A stretch of DNA of 64,000 bases. Origin: Lyophyllum atratum. Lineage: Eukaryota > Basidiomycota > Agaricomycetes > Agaricales > Lyophyllaceae. A program made the translations under genes and the position numbers. Positions 32,615-44,354 of this stretch are shown here, one piece after another. The stretch spans positions 1 to 64,000 of the forward strand of contig JACGCN010000013.1 of NCBI GenBank assembly GCA_014905825.1. Reading direction: 5' to 3'. Below the pieces are notes generated by a model. It worked only from the letters and a program-made list of their open reading frames with translations, did not search any database and was not told the origin of the DNA. Position 1 is the first letter of the stretch. Each line of letters starts with the position of its first letter.

Positions 32615-35373
32615 ATGCATCAACAGTGAGTTTCCCCTGTTCTTCTTGCTCGTTAGGTCCAACTAACATCTTACACGCAGTCCGCGGCCATTGAACGAGC
32701 GGCTGAACGTACCCTACTCATTCGACAAGACACGGGGCAGAGTCATTGTCCTCAATGGGGACTTTTATTACTCCCCAAATTCTTCGCGCCAAGTTGACTT
32801 GCCCCCTCCCGATCCATATCAGGGCACAATACATAATATATTCGACTGCAAGGATGCTCGAGCAGAGATCTATCATCAGCCTCGGTGGTGGACACGGTCA
32901 TTCGGATGGGTTGCATTCGTGCCCATACAACCTTCCTATACCGGTGCTCTCTTCAATCGCCTGTCCCACGTCCCGACTTATCTCCATGCGTACTCGAATA
33001 TTGATATTACCGACGGATTCTCTCTACCCGAGGATACAAAAGCAGGCTGGATGCGACTGGAGGCCGCTCTTGCGTCTGCCACATCTCTGGTTACAAAGGA
33101 ATATACTCTAGCCGCCATTCGTCCCTTTTCGCCCTGGGCTGTGGGTTATGCCAAGACGCGAAAAAGCTATCACAGCGCCGTAGCTCATGCCCGGAGATCC
33201 CGCGACTGGTTCTCAGTTTGGATGGGCCTGTTCTCCTACCTAATCGCCGAGGCTGAATCCGCCAATCAGTATTCGTTCCAAAAGGCCTGGCTGGACGTCC
33301 TTTTGAATCATGACTTCGATCAGAATTGGATCGACTCCGTCATGTCTTCAACGATCTATGATTTCACCTCTCCCAACTCGCGGGCTGGTACCTTTATCCG
33401 ATTGACAGGACAGGACATTGATCCAACTCAACCTCCAGTTACATGGTTCTGTCACTACAACGTACCTGTATGGTACAGATGGGGCCAGCATGAGGCAATC
33501 ACTGCAGACGACATATTAAAACCTTTGGAGTATCAAATGCAGGAAGCCACAACGTGGCTGACCATGCAACCCGCAAGTCTCCTCCCGTCTGATGTACATG
33601 GTCCCCGGTCTGGTAATTCACCACCTGAAGACGCAGATCCGCCTAGAGCATACATAGCATGGTTTGCTGACCGTGATGAACGTAACAAAAAGCGTGTTCT
33701 CACGGAGACTTCAGCCCAGCGCCAGACCCGTCTCAACCGGGAACGACAACCGCCGACGACAAGTGCAAAAGTCTTTATATGGGAATCCAGCGATTCAGAT
33801 CCTAAAGTTTGGGTTCGCGTGCCTGTGCTCAGAGCTGATAGAGAAGACACCTTAGAAGAATACGCGGGCACTCAATCCCGTTACGATTCTTTTTCTAACG
33901 AATGGGACTGCTGCTACGAATTTGGGCCTGGCGCTGATGATGAAGACGAGGATAATCACCGCTTTCTAGCTGGCCATGAGGATTTCGATGATCACGAGCT
34001 CGATGATCCATCCCAGCAACCTGCCCCCCCCTACATCGATCTCCCCTGCCCTCGAGTGCTTACTCCTCCTCCCCAGCCAGCCCAAAATTCCGATGCACAG
34101 AGCTTGCACATTCCACGCTTTCATCCTATTCACCTCAACACTGCTGCAGTGCAAGAGGGCTCGACACGCAGCTTATCCCAAAGCTCCAAAGCTGACGCGC
34201 TGCAACAGGAAATGTTGGAGGTACTGCACCTACATTATGGTTTCACTCCACCTCTGCCTCTTCCCAATGCTGTCCCTGCTGTCCTCAGCGAAAACGAATA
34301 CAAGAAGATGATCCGTGTCTTGGGCCTTCAATGGAGCGACGTTAAGGACCTTATTGTTGCCCTTCCCATCATCCCCTTGGTCAAGGCATATTTGGATGGG
34401 ATAATAGGCAACTTGCGACCTGCTGACAATAGATGTGACTTCAATCTCCGGAGTCGTACATCTCTTGCGTCATCGTCGCGTCTGAGGTTCCTAAGGATCG
34501 TCCATTCGGCTGACGAAAGCGCCCGGCCTCTGTACATGTTTGATTTCCAGGTATACTCGGTGGCTCCCTGGAAGTTGACGCTCACAACCGCAGCCAATGC
34601 CCTTTTGGTTTGCAGGCTTGATCAAAGTCTCGATGAATACGGGGTCGCGCGCTACCTTCTGGAACACGGAGTCCCGTTCCATACCTTGCTTTCGTCAGAG
34701 CTTGTGGACCGGGGTCCTCGTGAGCCTCCCCCTCCCTGTGTTCTTCCTGTTCGCCTGTCGAAGGCACAGTTCTCGGGCAAAGATTATGATGCGTATGTCA
34801 GTCATCGTTCAGATATCGTGAGGCAACCCCGGGCTCGCGCAGCTCTGCTTAAAGGTGGTTACACGTGGAGGTTATTCATCATGACTGTCAGTTTCGATAC
34901 CGTTTTGAATGGACCGACCGGTTGGAATCCTCTTCCTGGTACCATGTTCGTTGCTCGGGACCAAAAAACAAATGAAACCTTTGTGGACGACAGCTTGACG
35001 GAGGTCGAGTTGAACCTGATTTCCGGTGCATATACATGTCTTACTGGTGAATATTTCTTCTGCGAGTTGATTTATATCTGCTCATTTTTCTTAAGGCATA
35101 CAGAATCAAACGTCGACTCGCTCTTGGTACCCATTGGCCTCCACCTTTGAAGCAGCTGGTGAAAACTACGGCTATTGGAACCCCTATACCGAGAAAGTAT
35201 TCTGGAGGCGGCTGGATGAAATTAATAATTCAGACCGTGCTGCAGATTCCAGGGGACCCTTGACAGCTGGGAAATGGCGAGATCTTTTGCGTGGATCGAA
35301 GGAAGTGCGTCGGTGTAAGGACAATGTTGAGCGTTGGTCAGAGGCCTTCATTACGCAGCACACCAATGCTTAA
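32615..35373 (+). CDS. 884-aa protein of unknown function, element cargo
   Basis: Three exons join in frame: 32615-32625, 32681-35046 and 35096-35373. The start MHQ plus a split His codon supplies the ATG that the long frame lacks. Conserved-looking blocks: RPRPL-like head, RWWTRSFGWVAFVPIQPSY (residues ~75), PPVTWFCHYNVPVWYRWGQH (~260), and AKVFIWESSDSD with ANEWDCCYEF-type sequence (~390). An acidic stretch and a C-terminal YGYWNPYTEKVFWRRLDE follow. I know proteins with VPVWYRWG as frequent hypothetical proteins in agaricomycete genomes but cannot name a function; no catalytic motif stands out. Being inside the arms and intact, it is likely a normal part of this element class. It faces away from the transposase block. 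Confidence 0.8.
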
Positions 35374-35613
35374 TGGTCGACGACCATGTATATATATCTT
35401 GAGTATTAACCAGCTTCATTCCGCGGTAACATCCATATCGTATACACATAAGCACTCTATTATTTGAACGAAATATAGCATACACTTCACAATCCTAATC
35501 ATGCCTTGCCGAACACCATGAACTTGGGGAACTTGAACTTCGGACCCTGAGAGACACGGCTTACAAATCTGTGGACATGTCAGTCTCGCGCCCACGTGTT
35601 GCAACAAAGTCAC

Positions 35614-36082
35614 CTACTTTCTTACAGCAAAGTCGGCAAGCCGAGCGTCTCTCGATCGCAGTCCGACGAACTCATGAACGACGCCCTTCCTCATAATGAC
35701 AATGTCGCCCTTCCAGCCCTGACCTACGCCCCATCTGGCGATGATTCGGTTCCTTGGGAGATGGCAGTGGTTTTTGACAAAAATGTGAAAGCGAGTCAAT
35801 TGCCCGCGACGAGGTTGGATGGCTATGACGCCATCATGTATGAAGGGCTGTAGCTTTTGCCCTCCGAAGGTGGTCTCCAGACACGGCCGTCGACCACGGT
35901 CATTGACAAGGACATGCAGACGCTTAAAGACGCCGCTACGTTTGCGGGAACTAGCACCGTAGTAGCGGCCATGGAAAGGGCGGCTTTTATCCTGTAAACA
36001 ACATGAGCAGGTCTTTGAGCAATGCATCGGAATGGCGACTTACGAGCGTCGTGGGAGTGAATTTCAAAAGTGCGGACACCAT
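35614..36082 (-). CDS. Small basic protein of unknown function, element cargo
   Basis: Two exons join in phase 0: 36082-36044 (MVSALLKFTPTTL) and 35991-35614, giving 138 aa. The protein is basic and rich in Arg, His and Val (SRPFHGRYYGASSRKRSG, DRGRRPCLETTFGGQKL, TRFHIFVKNHCHLPRNRII, GWKGDIVIMRKGVVHEFVGL). The spacing of strands suggests a small beta-barrel, but I do not recognise it. It is the only minus-strand gene in the right half of the element. A GTAAGA donor close to the stop would allow an alternative end. Both neighbours are plus-strand genes, so it shares its upstream region (36083-36332) with the coiled-coil gene. Confidence 0.6.
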
Positions 36083-36332
36083 AACAAGAAATCAGTCGAC
36101 AGGGGTGGTGAGAGTCCGAGAGCGATGAGCGATGAGCGTCAAGAGAGCGTCTAGCGAAGGAAGGAATCAACTCCCTTTCCTTTCTTTTATATGCTGATGT
36201 CACATCGCGGCTTGCACAAAGGGACGGAGTTCAGACTTGCATCACCACGCTGCTACGCCCTATCCCTTACACTCATCTCCCCTCTTGCCTAACTCTACCA
36301 ATTGCTCAACTTCCTTTCCAGTACTACTCAGC

Positions 36333-39300
36333 ATGTTGAACGACAAGTCCAGAGCGCCAGATATCGAGATGTCCGAGGCAGCATCCGTGGTTTGTCTGAG
36401 AGTTATTCGGTTATCGAAGCTAGCTAACATAGAACAGTCTACAGTTGCTGATCCTCCGGTAGCCCGTAGGACTATCCCTGGTGCCTTCCTTTCGGATACT
36501 ATTTTCGACTGCGATTCTCCGGCTCCAAAGGACTCATCCTTTTCTCCTCTGCCCGTCCACCGACCCGGTCCTGTGTACAATCGAGTGGCAACATCGAGGT
36601 TGGCCGTCGATCCTCCTAGTGATGTAAGTTTCTCCAATCTCAAAGCCCTCATTCGATCTAATAGGTCATATAACTAGACAAAGAAGCGTCGAAGGGACGA
36701 TGGAGATCTTGAGGACCCAAAGGTATACATTCAAAGAACACGCTATCTTATCACGATATTTACATCTCATGTTTATCAGTCACGCGATGAAATGATACGG
36801 TCACTAAATCGGGCGCTCCAGAAAGCTGAGACAGAGTTCGAATCGGTCACTCTCAAGCTCCAGGCGTCCAAGCAGGTGTGCTCGACATCGTACACTGCTC
36901 TAATGCTGATACTGATCGCCTTCCACCGTTCAGTCACAAATATCTCTCGAGAATAAACATTCGGAATCTATCAAGGAGCTCGAGGGCAAATTGCGGGACA
37001 CTAAGCAGGCTCTGGAGGACCAGGTCAACTATATTCGGCGGCTCTTTGAGAACATGAGTCTTAAAGACGGGGCTCCTCCTGAAACAAACTCTTTCGACCC
37101 CATAACCGCCACCGTGGAGCTCCAAACCCGTATAGATCATCTTCAAGAACGCGCGAGAATGGCGGAAGGCAGAGAAAAGGCATTGCTGTATCAGGTGGAA
37201 TCGATGACAAGCGAGGCGCGCGAAAGGAAGGTCGAAGCGGACAAAACGACGCACGACGCGGCCAGGCAGAAGGAGGCACTGCACAACGTCAGAGACCAAC
37301 TTATAGCTCTCAAGGCCGAGCACTCCGAAGCCTGTGATCGTTTCGAGGAAAAGCTTGCCTCGGTAGAGGGTGCGCTTCAGGCGACGAAGGCCAAACTCTC
37401 CGAGGTCGAGGGTGGACACGCCGAGATAAAAACAGCGTATGAGAACGTCGAGGACATGTATGAAGCAGCCTGCACCGAGTTGATGGGGTATAAATCGCGA
37501 TATCAGCATGTGGAGCCTTCGAGGAAAGAGTATGAGGTTGTTCAAGTAAGTTGACGGCGAGATATAAAGTACCTCTACTAATGAACATCCAGGAAAAGCT
37601 TGACCATACGAAAGCGGCGCTGATGGAATCCACAAAGGTGTGACGCCCGTTGGGACTGGTAGTGCCTTCTTCTGATGCCTAATTCTTTGCAGGAGGCCGG
37701 AGACCTCAAATCTCGAATCAAAGAGATCGAACACAGTGCGCGCGAGGAAGCAGAACGTCTTAGGAGCGAGATCCAGCGAGGCAAGAACGAGTTAGAAGAA
37801 GAAAGAGGCAAACTCGTCGAGGAGGCGAAGACTCATGGAGGTCTTGCCCTCGAGAAGCTTCAGAGCACCCATCAGGCGCAGGCGGTACGTTGATTTACAT
37901 TCCGAATGGTACCCTCCGCTTACGCCCGCATCAGGCCAGACTTTCCAACGCTGTGAAAACTGCTCAGACTGAAGCGCAACGCGTGACGACGGTAATGAAT
38001 GACTTAAACCCAGAGTGCGTCATCTGACGTCCTGTCAATATAGGAACTCCAAGAACTACAAGCAAAGTTCGAGCAGGAGAAGCTTGACGCCGTCGCAACT
38101 TCGACCGCTACACTTCAGGAAATCCACAAAGCAGCGCAAGTAAGTTGTTTTCTTTAGCACGAAGAATCTATTTGATGGGCGATACATAGGAAAAAGTGGA
38201 GGGGAACCTCAACGTGACTCAGACGGCCTTAACACGGTCCTCGGAGGTAAGATCCTCCCTCAGTCGCGAGGAAGTCGTCTAACATTCCGGTTCACCCAGG
38301 AGGTCGTCACGCTCAAGGCACAGATATCGACCCTCGAATCAAATGCGCAAGATGCCGTCACCCGTCTCCAGCAAGACTTGAAGAATGCCCAGCGCGATGC
38401 GGAGCAGACACGCACGAGGCTTACTGAAGAGGCGAATAGCCGGGAAGCTCTCGAGAAGGTTCAAAGCACCCATCAAGCGGAGACGGTACGTTGATTTACA
38501 TACCAAATAGTACCCTCCGCTTACTCCCGCATCAGGCCAGACTTAACGAGGCTGTGAAGACCGCTCAAACTGAAGCGCAACGCGTGACGACGGTAATGAA
38601 TGACTTGAACCCAGAGTGCGTCATCTGACGTCTTGTCAATGTAGGAACTCCAAGAACTGCAAGCAAAGATTGAGAAGGAGAAGGACACCGTCGCAACGTC
38701 AACCGCTGCACTTCAAGAAAGTCACAACGCAGCGCAAGTAAGTTGTTTTCTTCAGCACGAAGAATCTATTTGATGGGCGATACATAGGAAAAAGTCGAGG
38801 GGGACCTCAATGTGACTCAGACGGCCTTAACACAGTCCTCGGAGGTAAGATCCTCCCTCAGTTGCGAGGAAGTCGTCTAACATTCCGGTTCACCCAGGAG
38901 ATCGTCACGCTCAAGGCACAGATATCGACCCTCGAATCAAATGCGCAAGATGCCGTCACCCGTCTCCAGCAAGACTTAGAGAACGCCCAGCGCGATGCGG
39001 AGCAGACACGCACGAGGCTTACTGAAGAGGCGAATAGCCGGGAAGCTCTCGAGAAGGTTCAAAGCACCCATCAAGCGGAGACGGTACGTTGATTTACATA
39101 CCGTATGGTACCCTCCGCTTACGCCCGCATCAGGCCAGACTTAACGAGGCTGTGAAGACCGCTCAAACTGAAGCGCAACGCGTGACGACGGTAATGAATG
39201 ACTTAGACCCGGAGTGCGTCATCTGACGTCTTGTAAATGTAGGAACTCCAAAAACTACAAGCAAAGGTTGAGCAGGAGAAGCTTGACGTCGTCGCAACTT

Positions 39301-42033
39301 CGACCGCTACACTTCAGGAAATCCACAAAGCAGCGCAAGTAAGTTGTTTTCTTTAGCACGAAGAATCTATTTGACGGGCGATACATAGGAAAAAGTCGAG
39401 GGGAACCTCAACATGACTCAGACGGCCTTAACACGGTCCTCGGAGGTAAGATCCTCCCTCAGTCGCGAGGAAGTCGTCTAACATTCCGGTTCACCCAGGA
39501 GGTCGTCACGCTCAAGGCACAGATATCGACCCTCGAATCAAATGCGCAAGATGCCGTCACCCGTCTCCAGCAAGACTTGAAGAATGCCCAGCGCGACGCG
39601 GAGCAGACACGCACGAGGCTTACTGAAGAGGCGAATAGCCGGGAAGCTCTCGAGAAGGTTCAAAGCACCCATCAAGCGGAGACGGTACGTTGATTCAGAT
39701 ACCGTATGGTACCCTCCGCTTACGCCCGCATCAGGCCAAACTTAACGAGGCTGTGAATACCGCTCAAACTGAAGCACAACGTGTGACGACGGTAATGAAT
39801 GACTTGAACCCAGAGTGCGTCATCTGACGTCTTGTAAATGTAGGAACTCCGAGAACTACAGGCAAAGGTCGAAAAGGAGAAAATTCAACTTGAGGCAACA
39901 TATACGACCAATCTCCAACAAACCCATCAAGCAATTCAAGTAGGTCCATTGGCAATCGTTTACCATATCACTCTGACTGCTGCTCAAGGAGAAACTCAAG
40001 GCAGATCATGAGGAGACCCAAAAGAAGTTGGCCAGAGCAACTGCGGTGAGATATCCCACCTCTATTGGGAAATTTACATCTGACTCCTGGATGACCGCAG
40101 GAGATTGAGGGTCTGACATCTCGTATACAAGAACTGGAGTGCCGTGCCTCGGATGGTAACGACGGAGATGTTGAAATGGACGACGCAGGAGCAGCCAGCT
40201 CTCCACGTCGACAGAGACCACTCCACCTTTTGGTTAGCATTCCGCACTTGAATTGTTGTATAAGCTCATCGGTGTTCACGTTCCAGACAAGTAACGCGAC
40301 AAGGTACCGTGGGTCAAAGAGGCCCGAGTCGCTCCTCGAAGGCCTAAGGGAGACCTCCGTCGTTCCTGAACGCTCCGTCGGGCAGAGTGGAAATCCTAGG
40401 TCGACCCCTCTTCCAACTTCACCAGGCCGCCCATTCACAACTTTACCAAATCCGGGTCTATTTGGTTCCTCTCCTCTCTCATCACCAACGACTGCGATGG
40501 CACACTCCTCGCTTTATAATAACTTCATGAACTTCCCCTCTTCACCTTCTCGCGCTTCTTCCATTCGTCTTTCACCACCTCCTGCCGCTTCTTCCAGTCG
40601 TCTTTCACCACCGCCTGCCGCTTCTTCCAGTCCCAGTCATCTTTCACCAAATCCAGCTGCAATGGCAGACTCCCTGCTTCACAATAATTTCCTTAATTTC
40701 CCCCCCCCTTCACCTCCTGTCGCTTCTTCGAGTCGTCGTCCGCAAAGCACCTCGGGTTATCGTCAAATTGCTCCTCCAGGCTACGCGCAGTCTCGAGCCC
40801 GCGGGTCAGGCTCGAAACAAACGACCCGAGGCCGTCAGCTAGGTCCCCGTCCGACTCCGCCTCCCCGCACCCCTGCGCCCGAGCCCGGTGCGTCTGGAAG
40901 CAACCATCCACCAGTCTCCAACTTTGGTCGTGCAGACGGCGCCCCCGAGCCCAATGCTCAGACCGCGGGCGACGCTATATTAATGGAACTCCTTCGAGAA
41001 GTTCGAGACATGCGTTCTGACGTCGATGAAGTCATGGGATCATCCTCTCGCAAAACGGCCAAAAAATCGACCCATAGGAGCACTGGGAACTTCCTAGTAC
41101 CCGCAAAGAAGAGACCACGTTCTGCAGAACGTGTATTCTTGACAAACACAATTCATGCCCGCCTTGACCTGATGCTGCATATAAAGGACGACAAGGACAT
41201 CGCGAAAGTTGCCATGGAAGTTGTCGTTACCCGTGAAACCTTGGAGAAGTTCGAGGAGGGCACTATCGAGATTCCACCCCTAGAACCACTGCAGGTGAAC
41301 CTTGACGACCTAAAACATCCTTGGAACGAAGAACTGTCAGATGTATTCACGGATGACTTTCTCGCGGAAAACCCAGAGCTTAGCCACAGACGGCCAGAGG
41401 TCAAAGTGCACTTCCACGCTCGATTAAGAGCCCTCAGGACCGCACTTCTCAAGCATTGCAGACGCGAAGGCGAGCAGCCAGAGGATGTCTTTGGTCGGAT
41501 GGAGAGGGAATACCAAGCAAATAAGCAGATCAGAAGAGTTCTGAGACGACAAGACGCGGTAGGTCCGCATGTCTGTAGAATGGATCGATACTGACCTTTA
41601 CTCGTAGCTGCGCTCAGATAGGATCAAGATATGCGAGCAACAGGCCCGGGACGGTGACGCAACATGGACGCAGCTCTTCGCAATCATGGAAGAGCTTCCA
41701 TCCAACGGTCATAGCTCGGACGAATCGGGTAACGAGGGTGGGAAGACCTATGCCGTCAGAGTGAAACAATGGCGCAGTGACGAAATCACCAAGATCGTGC
41801 AATATGTCGATAAACATCGAATCACGACCAACGCTTATGGAAACGCTCTTCCCGGTAATCACAGCCGCAACCGCGTTCGTCACACGTACCCACCTCTCAG
41901 TAAAGTGGAAGCATGCGCTCAGCTTCCCTTGAACTTCTATAACGCAGCATGGTGGGGTGCATTGAGAAGGAGCGAGACGAGGAACTTGGAGTCGAAACCA
42001 GACATGGTTTTGCCCAAGGTTCCGGATCTTTAG
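36333..42033 (+). CDS. Coiled-coil protein with repeated exon cassette and C-terminal conserved domain
   Basis: ATG at 36333 (MLNDKSRAPDIEMSEAAS); more than twenty short exons follow. Most of the protein (36790-40190) is predicted coiled coil (for example LRDTKQALEDQVNYIRRLFE, SRIKEIEHSAREEAERLRSE). Between 37885 and 39850 a cassette of four phase-0 exons is repeated. Then comes a Ser/Pro-rich region with the repeat RLSPPPAASSS and a basic nuclear-localisation-like KKRPRSAER. The conserved C-terminus includes TIHARLDLMLHIKDDKDIAK, HPWNEELSDVFTDDFL, CRREGEQPEDVFGRM and, in the last exon, LPLNFYNAAWWGAL. The final intron is about 41559-41607. A nuclear, filament-like or scaffold protein is likely; its role in transposition is unknown. 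Confidence 0.7.
37885..39850 (+). repeat. Tandem array of a ~600-bp four-exon cassette
   Basis: The junction GTACGTTGATT recurs at 37885, 38486, 39084 and 39685, giving periods of 601, 598 and 601 bp. Each unit holds four exons of 19, about 32, 19 and about 62 codons (ARLNEAVKTAQTEAQRVTT; ELQELQAKFEQEK...; EKVEGNLNVTQTALTRSSE; EVVTLKAQISTLESNAQ...) and their introns, all phase 0, so copy number can change without breaking the frame. The copies are nearly identical, introns included; the exon before the array is a diverged version of the fourth exon. Confidence 0.9.
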
Positions 42034-42235
42034 ACTTCACTTCACTCTATGCCTATATTTCTACCCTTTACGTTCACGAGCATCCGGTGACATCCGGCGA
42101 TTTGCAATTAGATATAATGTATTGTACGCCACAATATTACAACCACATCGCTCCTCCAGTTTACAGTGGGATGGGTGTTAGATCAATAACCTCAAATACC
42201 ACGTTACCCTGCGAGAACCTTGGGCATCGTGTGAG

Positions 42236-43666
42236 GAACCAATGAGGGAACGATGAGCGTCTTTGAGCGTCTTTGAGCGTCTTTCCAGGCGGCCCAACGC
42301 CAGGATCACGTGAGTGTGTGGGAGAGGCGAGCACGCTGCACAGGCCTCAAGCGCCTACTTATGATCAGTCTATCCATGTCACCGCCATCAAGTCCTCTGA
42401 AGTTCGTCCACGTTTCGATAGAGTTCTGGAGCCAGCGCATTTGAGACATGGATTTAGGTCTCTGATCTACGGTCGGAAGGGGTTGGATCGGACGGAGAAG
42501 GATGTGGCGGGTGCAGAGGAAATCGTCAGCATCGCTGGTATCAAGAACGGCGGAGTCAACGCGACACTCGTCCACCCCGAAGGATGGAGCGAAGACGGGC
42601 CTTAACCCCTACCAGTGAGTTCTCCCTACCCCTCTCGCGCAACGGTTGGTCCCTAACGAACTACTCCTACTATAGTCAACACCCATCGACCCCCCTACGA
42701 ATCACGATCTCCATATTCGTGCACGCCAACGAATCTCCCCTCGCCGGCCAAGAAGGCACCCAGCTAACCTTACAACTCATCCGGGAACGCATCTACAAAG
42801 AAGCCGAAACCAACGTCGCCCTCACGTCCTCCCCGGCCCCACCTCCGAGTCCCTCGAGCTGCGCGGGCGCGGCGTTCTGCACCTCGGCGTCCTCCTCGAA
42901 ACGCTCCGCCGCGAGGGCTTCCAGCTCGGCGTCGGGCGCCCAAGGCCGTCATGATCCCCGATCCGGACCCTGAGGCGAAAGGGAGGATGCTGGAGCCGAT
43001 TGAGGAGTGCACGGTGCTGATGAAGGAGGAGTACGCGGGATCGGTGGTGCAGACGCTGACGATGAGGAAGGGGGAGATGAACAGTTATGATGCGGATGAG
43101 ATCGGGTGGGTGAAGGTCGTTACTTACTGTATCTATGTACTCGTGCAATTTACATTTACTCCGCAACCTGACGCCTTTATTATCCTGCGAGTTTCAGCTC
43201 GTCGCTGAGCGACACACAGAGCGCCCGCTCATCGAGTCGATGAGCGGCACGATGAGTGTATATTCAAGTCTTTCTTAAGAACCAGGTAAGATATTTATAA
43301 ATGACTGTATTTTTAGAAACATCTTTCGTGTTTCTTTGCGTGTTTCTTCAGAAACACGATGACTATTTATAGGGAAACACAAAAAAGTACATATTAAGTA
43401 GTTCGTTCAGTGCATCTTCCGATGAATACAAAATATTTTTCAAGAAACACAAAGAAACCACATGAGGTGGTTTCTAAGTGTTTCTTAAGAAACATTCGTG
43501 ATACACGCTTTGTGCTTTTCGAGGACCACTTAGAAAACAGGTTGCGTGTTTGTTAAGTGGTTATCAAAATATATTTAAATTGTTTCTAAATGTACACTAA
43601 TCTAAGAGCTAAATCATTTTTCTTTGCCGGTGTTTCTCAAGAAACACGCGACGCTGCCAGCGGTGT
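42236..43666 (-). repeat. Right terminal inverted repeat (1431 bp)
   Basis: Reverse complement of 20961-22391 with the same length. Its outer end (43666) is 145 bp from the stop codon of the first hydrophobin gene (43811). Confidence 0.95.
42365..43105 (+). pseudogene. Captured TypA/BipA GTPase fragment, right arm
   Basis: Same fragment as in the left arm, read on the plus strand with the same breaks. Because the two copies share every indel and stop, the damage came before the arms were duplicated or was homogenised between them. Confidence 0.75.
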
Positions 43667-43810
43667 GAGGCGTATCATACTCATTCACAAGAAATCCGGG
43701 CAATAAATCATAATGTTTTCGAACCAGACACTACATCACAAGACAACTAAGAGCAGGACTACACGGACCGAGCAGCGTTCCACTTCAATTGAGTAAACTC
43801 CGCCTGCGAC

Positions 43811-44354
43811 TTACAGGCCGATGTTAATGGGGGTGCATCCGATGACGATGACGCCGTTCTATGGAAATCGGATCAGTGCTAAGCAGACAGCCACGCAAAG
43901 AACCCGCTCACGAAGTTATTGTTGGAACAGCAGACGGGCTGGGCGGTACAAGCGCCTCCCGAGCCGATCCCAGCAGCATTGATGGGTGAGCAGGTCAGCC
44001 CGACGGGGACAGCGACGCCTTGAATGACGACGCCGAGGAGGGCCGCGATGGCAGCGACACCGGCGGAGTCAGACTGATGAAAGAGAAAGAACGTTATGAG
44101 CATGTACGCGTGAGGAAATCGCGAGGGAGCACATACCGATTGAACACTGTTGCAGCACTGCATGCTGCCGGTGTTGCATTGACTAGCGGGCGTAGTCGAG
44201 GTCGGCTTGGGCTATTATCAAAGAACGTCAGACAAGAGATGCTGGACAATAAGTGAGTCCAACAGACAGTTGTCGTTACGGTCGTAGTGGTGTGCGTGGC
44301 GGCAGCAAGAAAAGCGGAAGCCAACACGGTAGCGAGAGAGAGTTTGGAGAACAT
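43811..44354 (-). CDS. Class I hydrophobin 1
   Basis: Four exons in phase 0: 44354-44268, 44211-44137, 44073-43912 and 43858-43811, giving 123 aa. A signal peptide (MFSKLSLATVLASAFLAAAT) is followed by the eight-Cys pattern C-x6-CC ... C ... C-x5-CC ... C, visible as CNTGSMQCC, LTCSPINAAG, ACTAQPVCC and IGCTPINIGL. Class I hydrophobins are secreted and assemble into amphipathic rodlet layers on hyphae and fruit bodies. The short last exon carries the final Cys and the usual GCTPINxGL end. A TATA box lies about 78 bp upstream. The mobile element ends 145 bp after the stop. Confidence 0.95.

Larger units (their letters stand above)
20961..43666. mobile_element. 22.7-kb TIR element with Tnp2-type transposase and gene cargo
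   Basis: Both ends carry the same 1431-bp sequence in inverse orientation (20961-22391 and 42236-43666); coordinates pair exactly as x + y = 64627, so no indel separates the arms. The outer end reads ACACCGCTGGCAGCGTCGCG on each side. Enclosed are a Tnp2-domain transposase (22466-26179), a RING protein (26467-27585), a WD40-membrane protein (27972-30033), an 884-aa protein (32615-35373), a 138-aa protein (35614-36082) and a coiled-coil protein (36333-42033). Tnp2 transposases belong to the CACTA/Plavaka group. The length, the very long arms and the number of genes are unusual for that group. No target-site duplication is seen: the left flank ends CCTAATG and the right flank begins GAGGCGT. 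Confidence 0.85.

Noticed and set aside
20961..43666. The two arms as independent small elements inserted twice
   Set aside because: Each arm lacks inverted ends of its own: the outer end ACACCGCTGG has no counterpart at the inner end, and the lengths and borders agree to the base. One element with long inverted arms is simpler.
20961..43666. A Starship-type giant element
   Set aside because: Starships have a tyrosine-recombinase captain (DUF3435) at one end and no long inverted arms. I see a Tnp2 transposase and no such recombinase.
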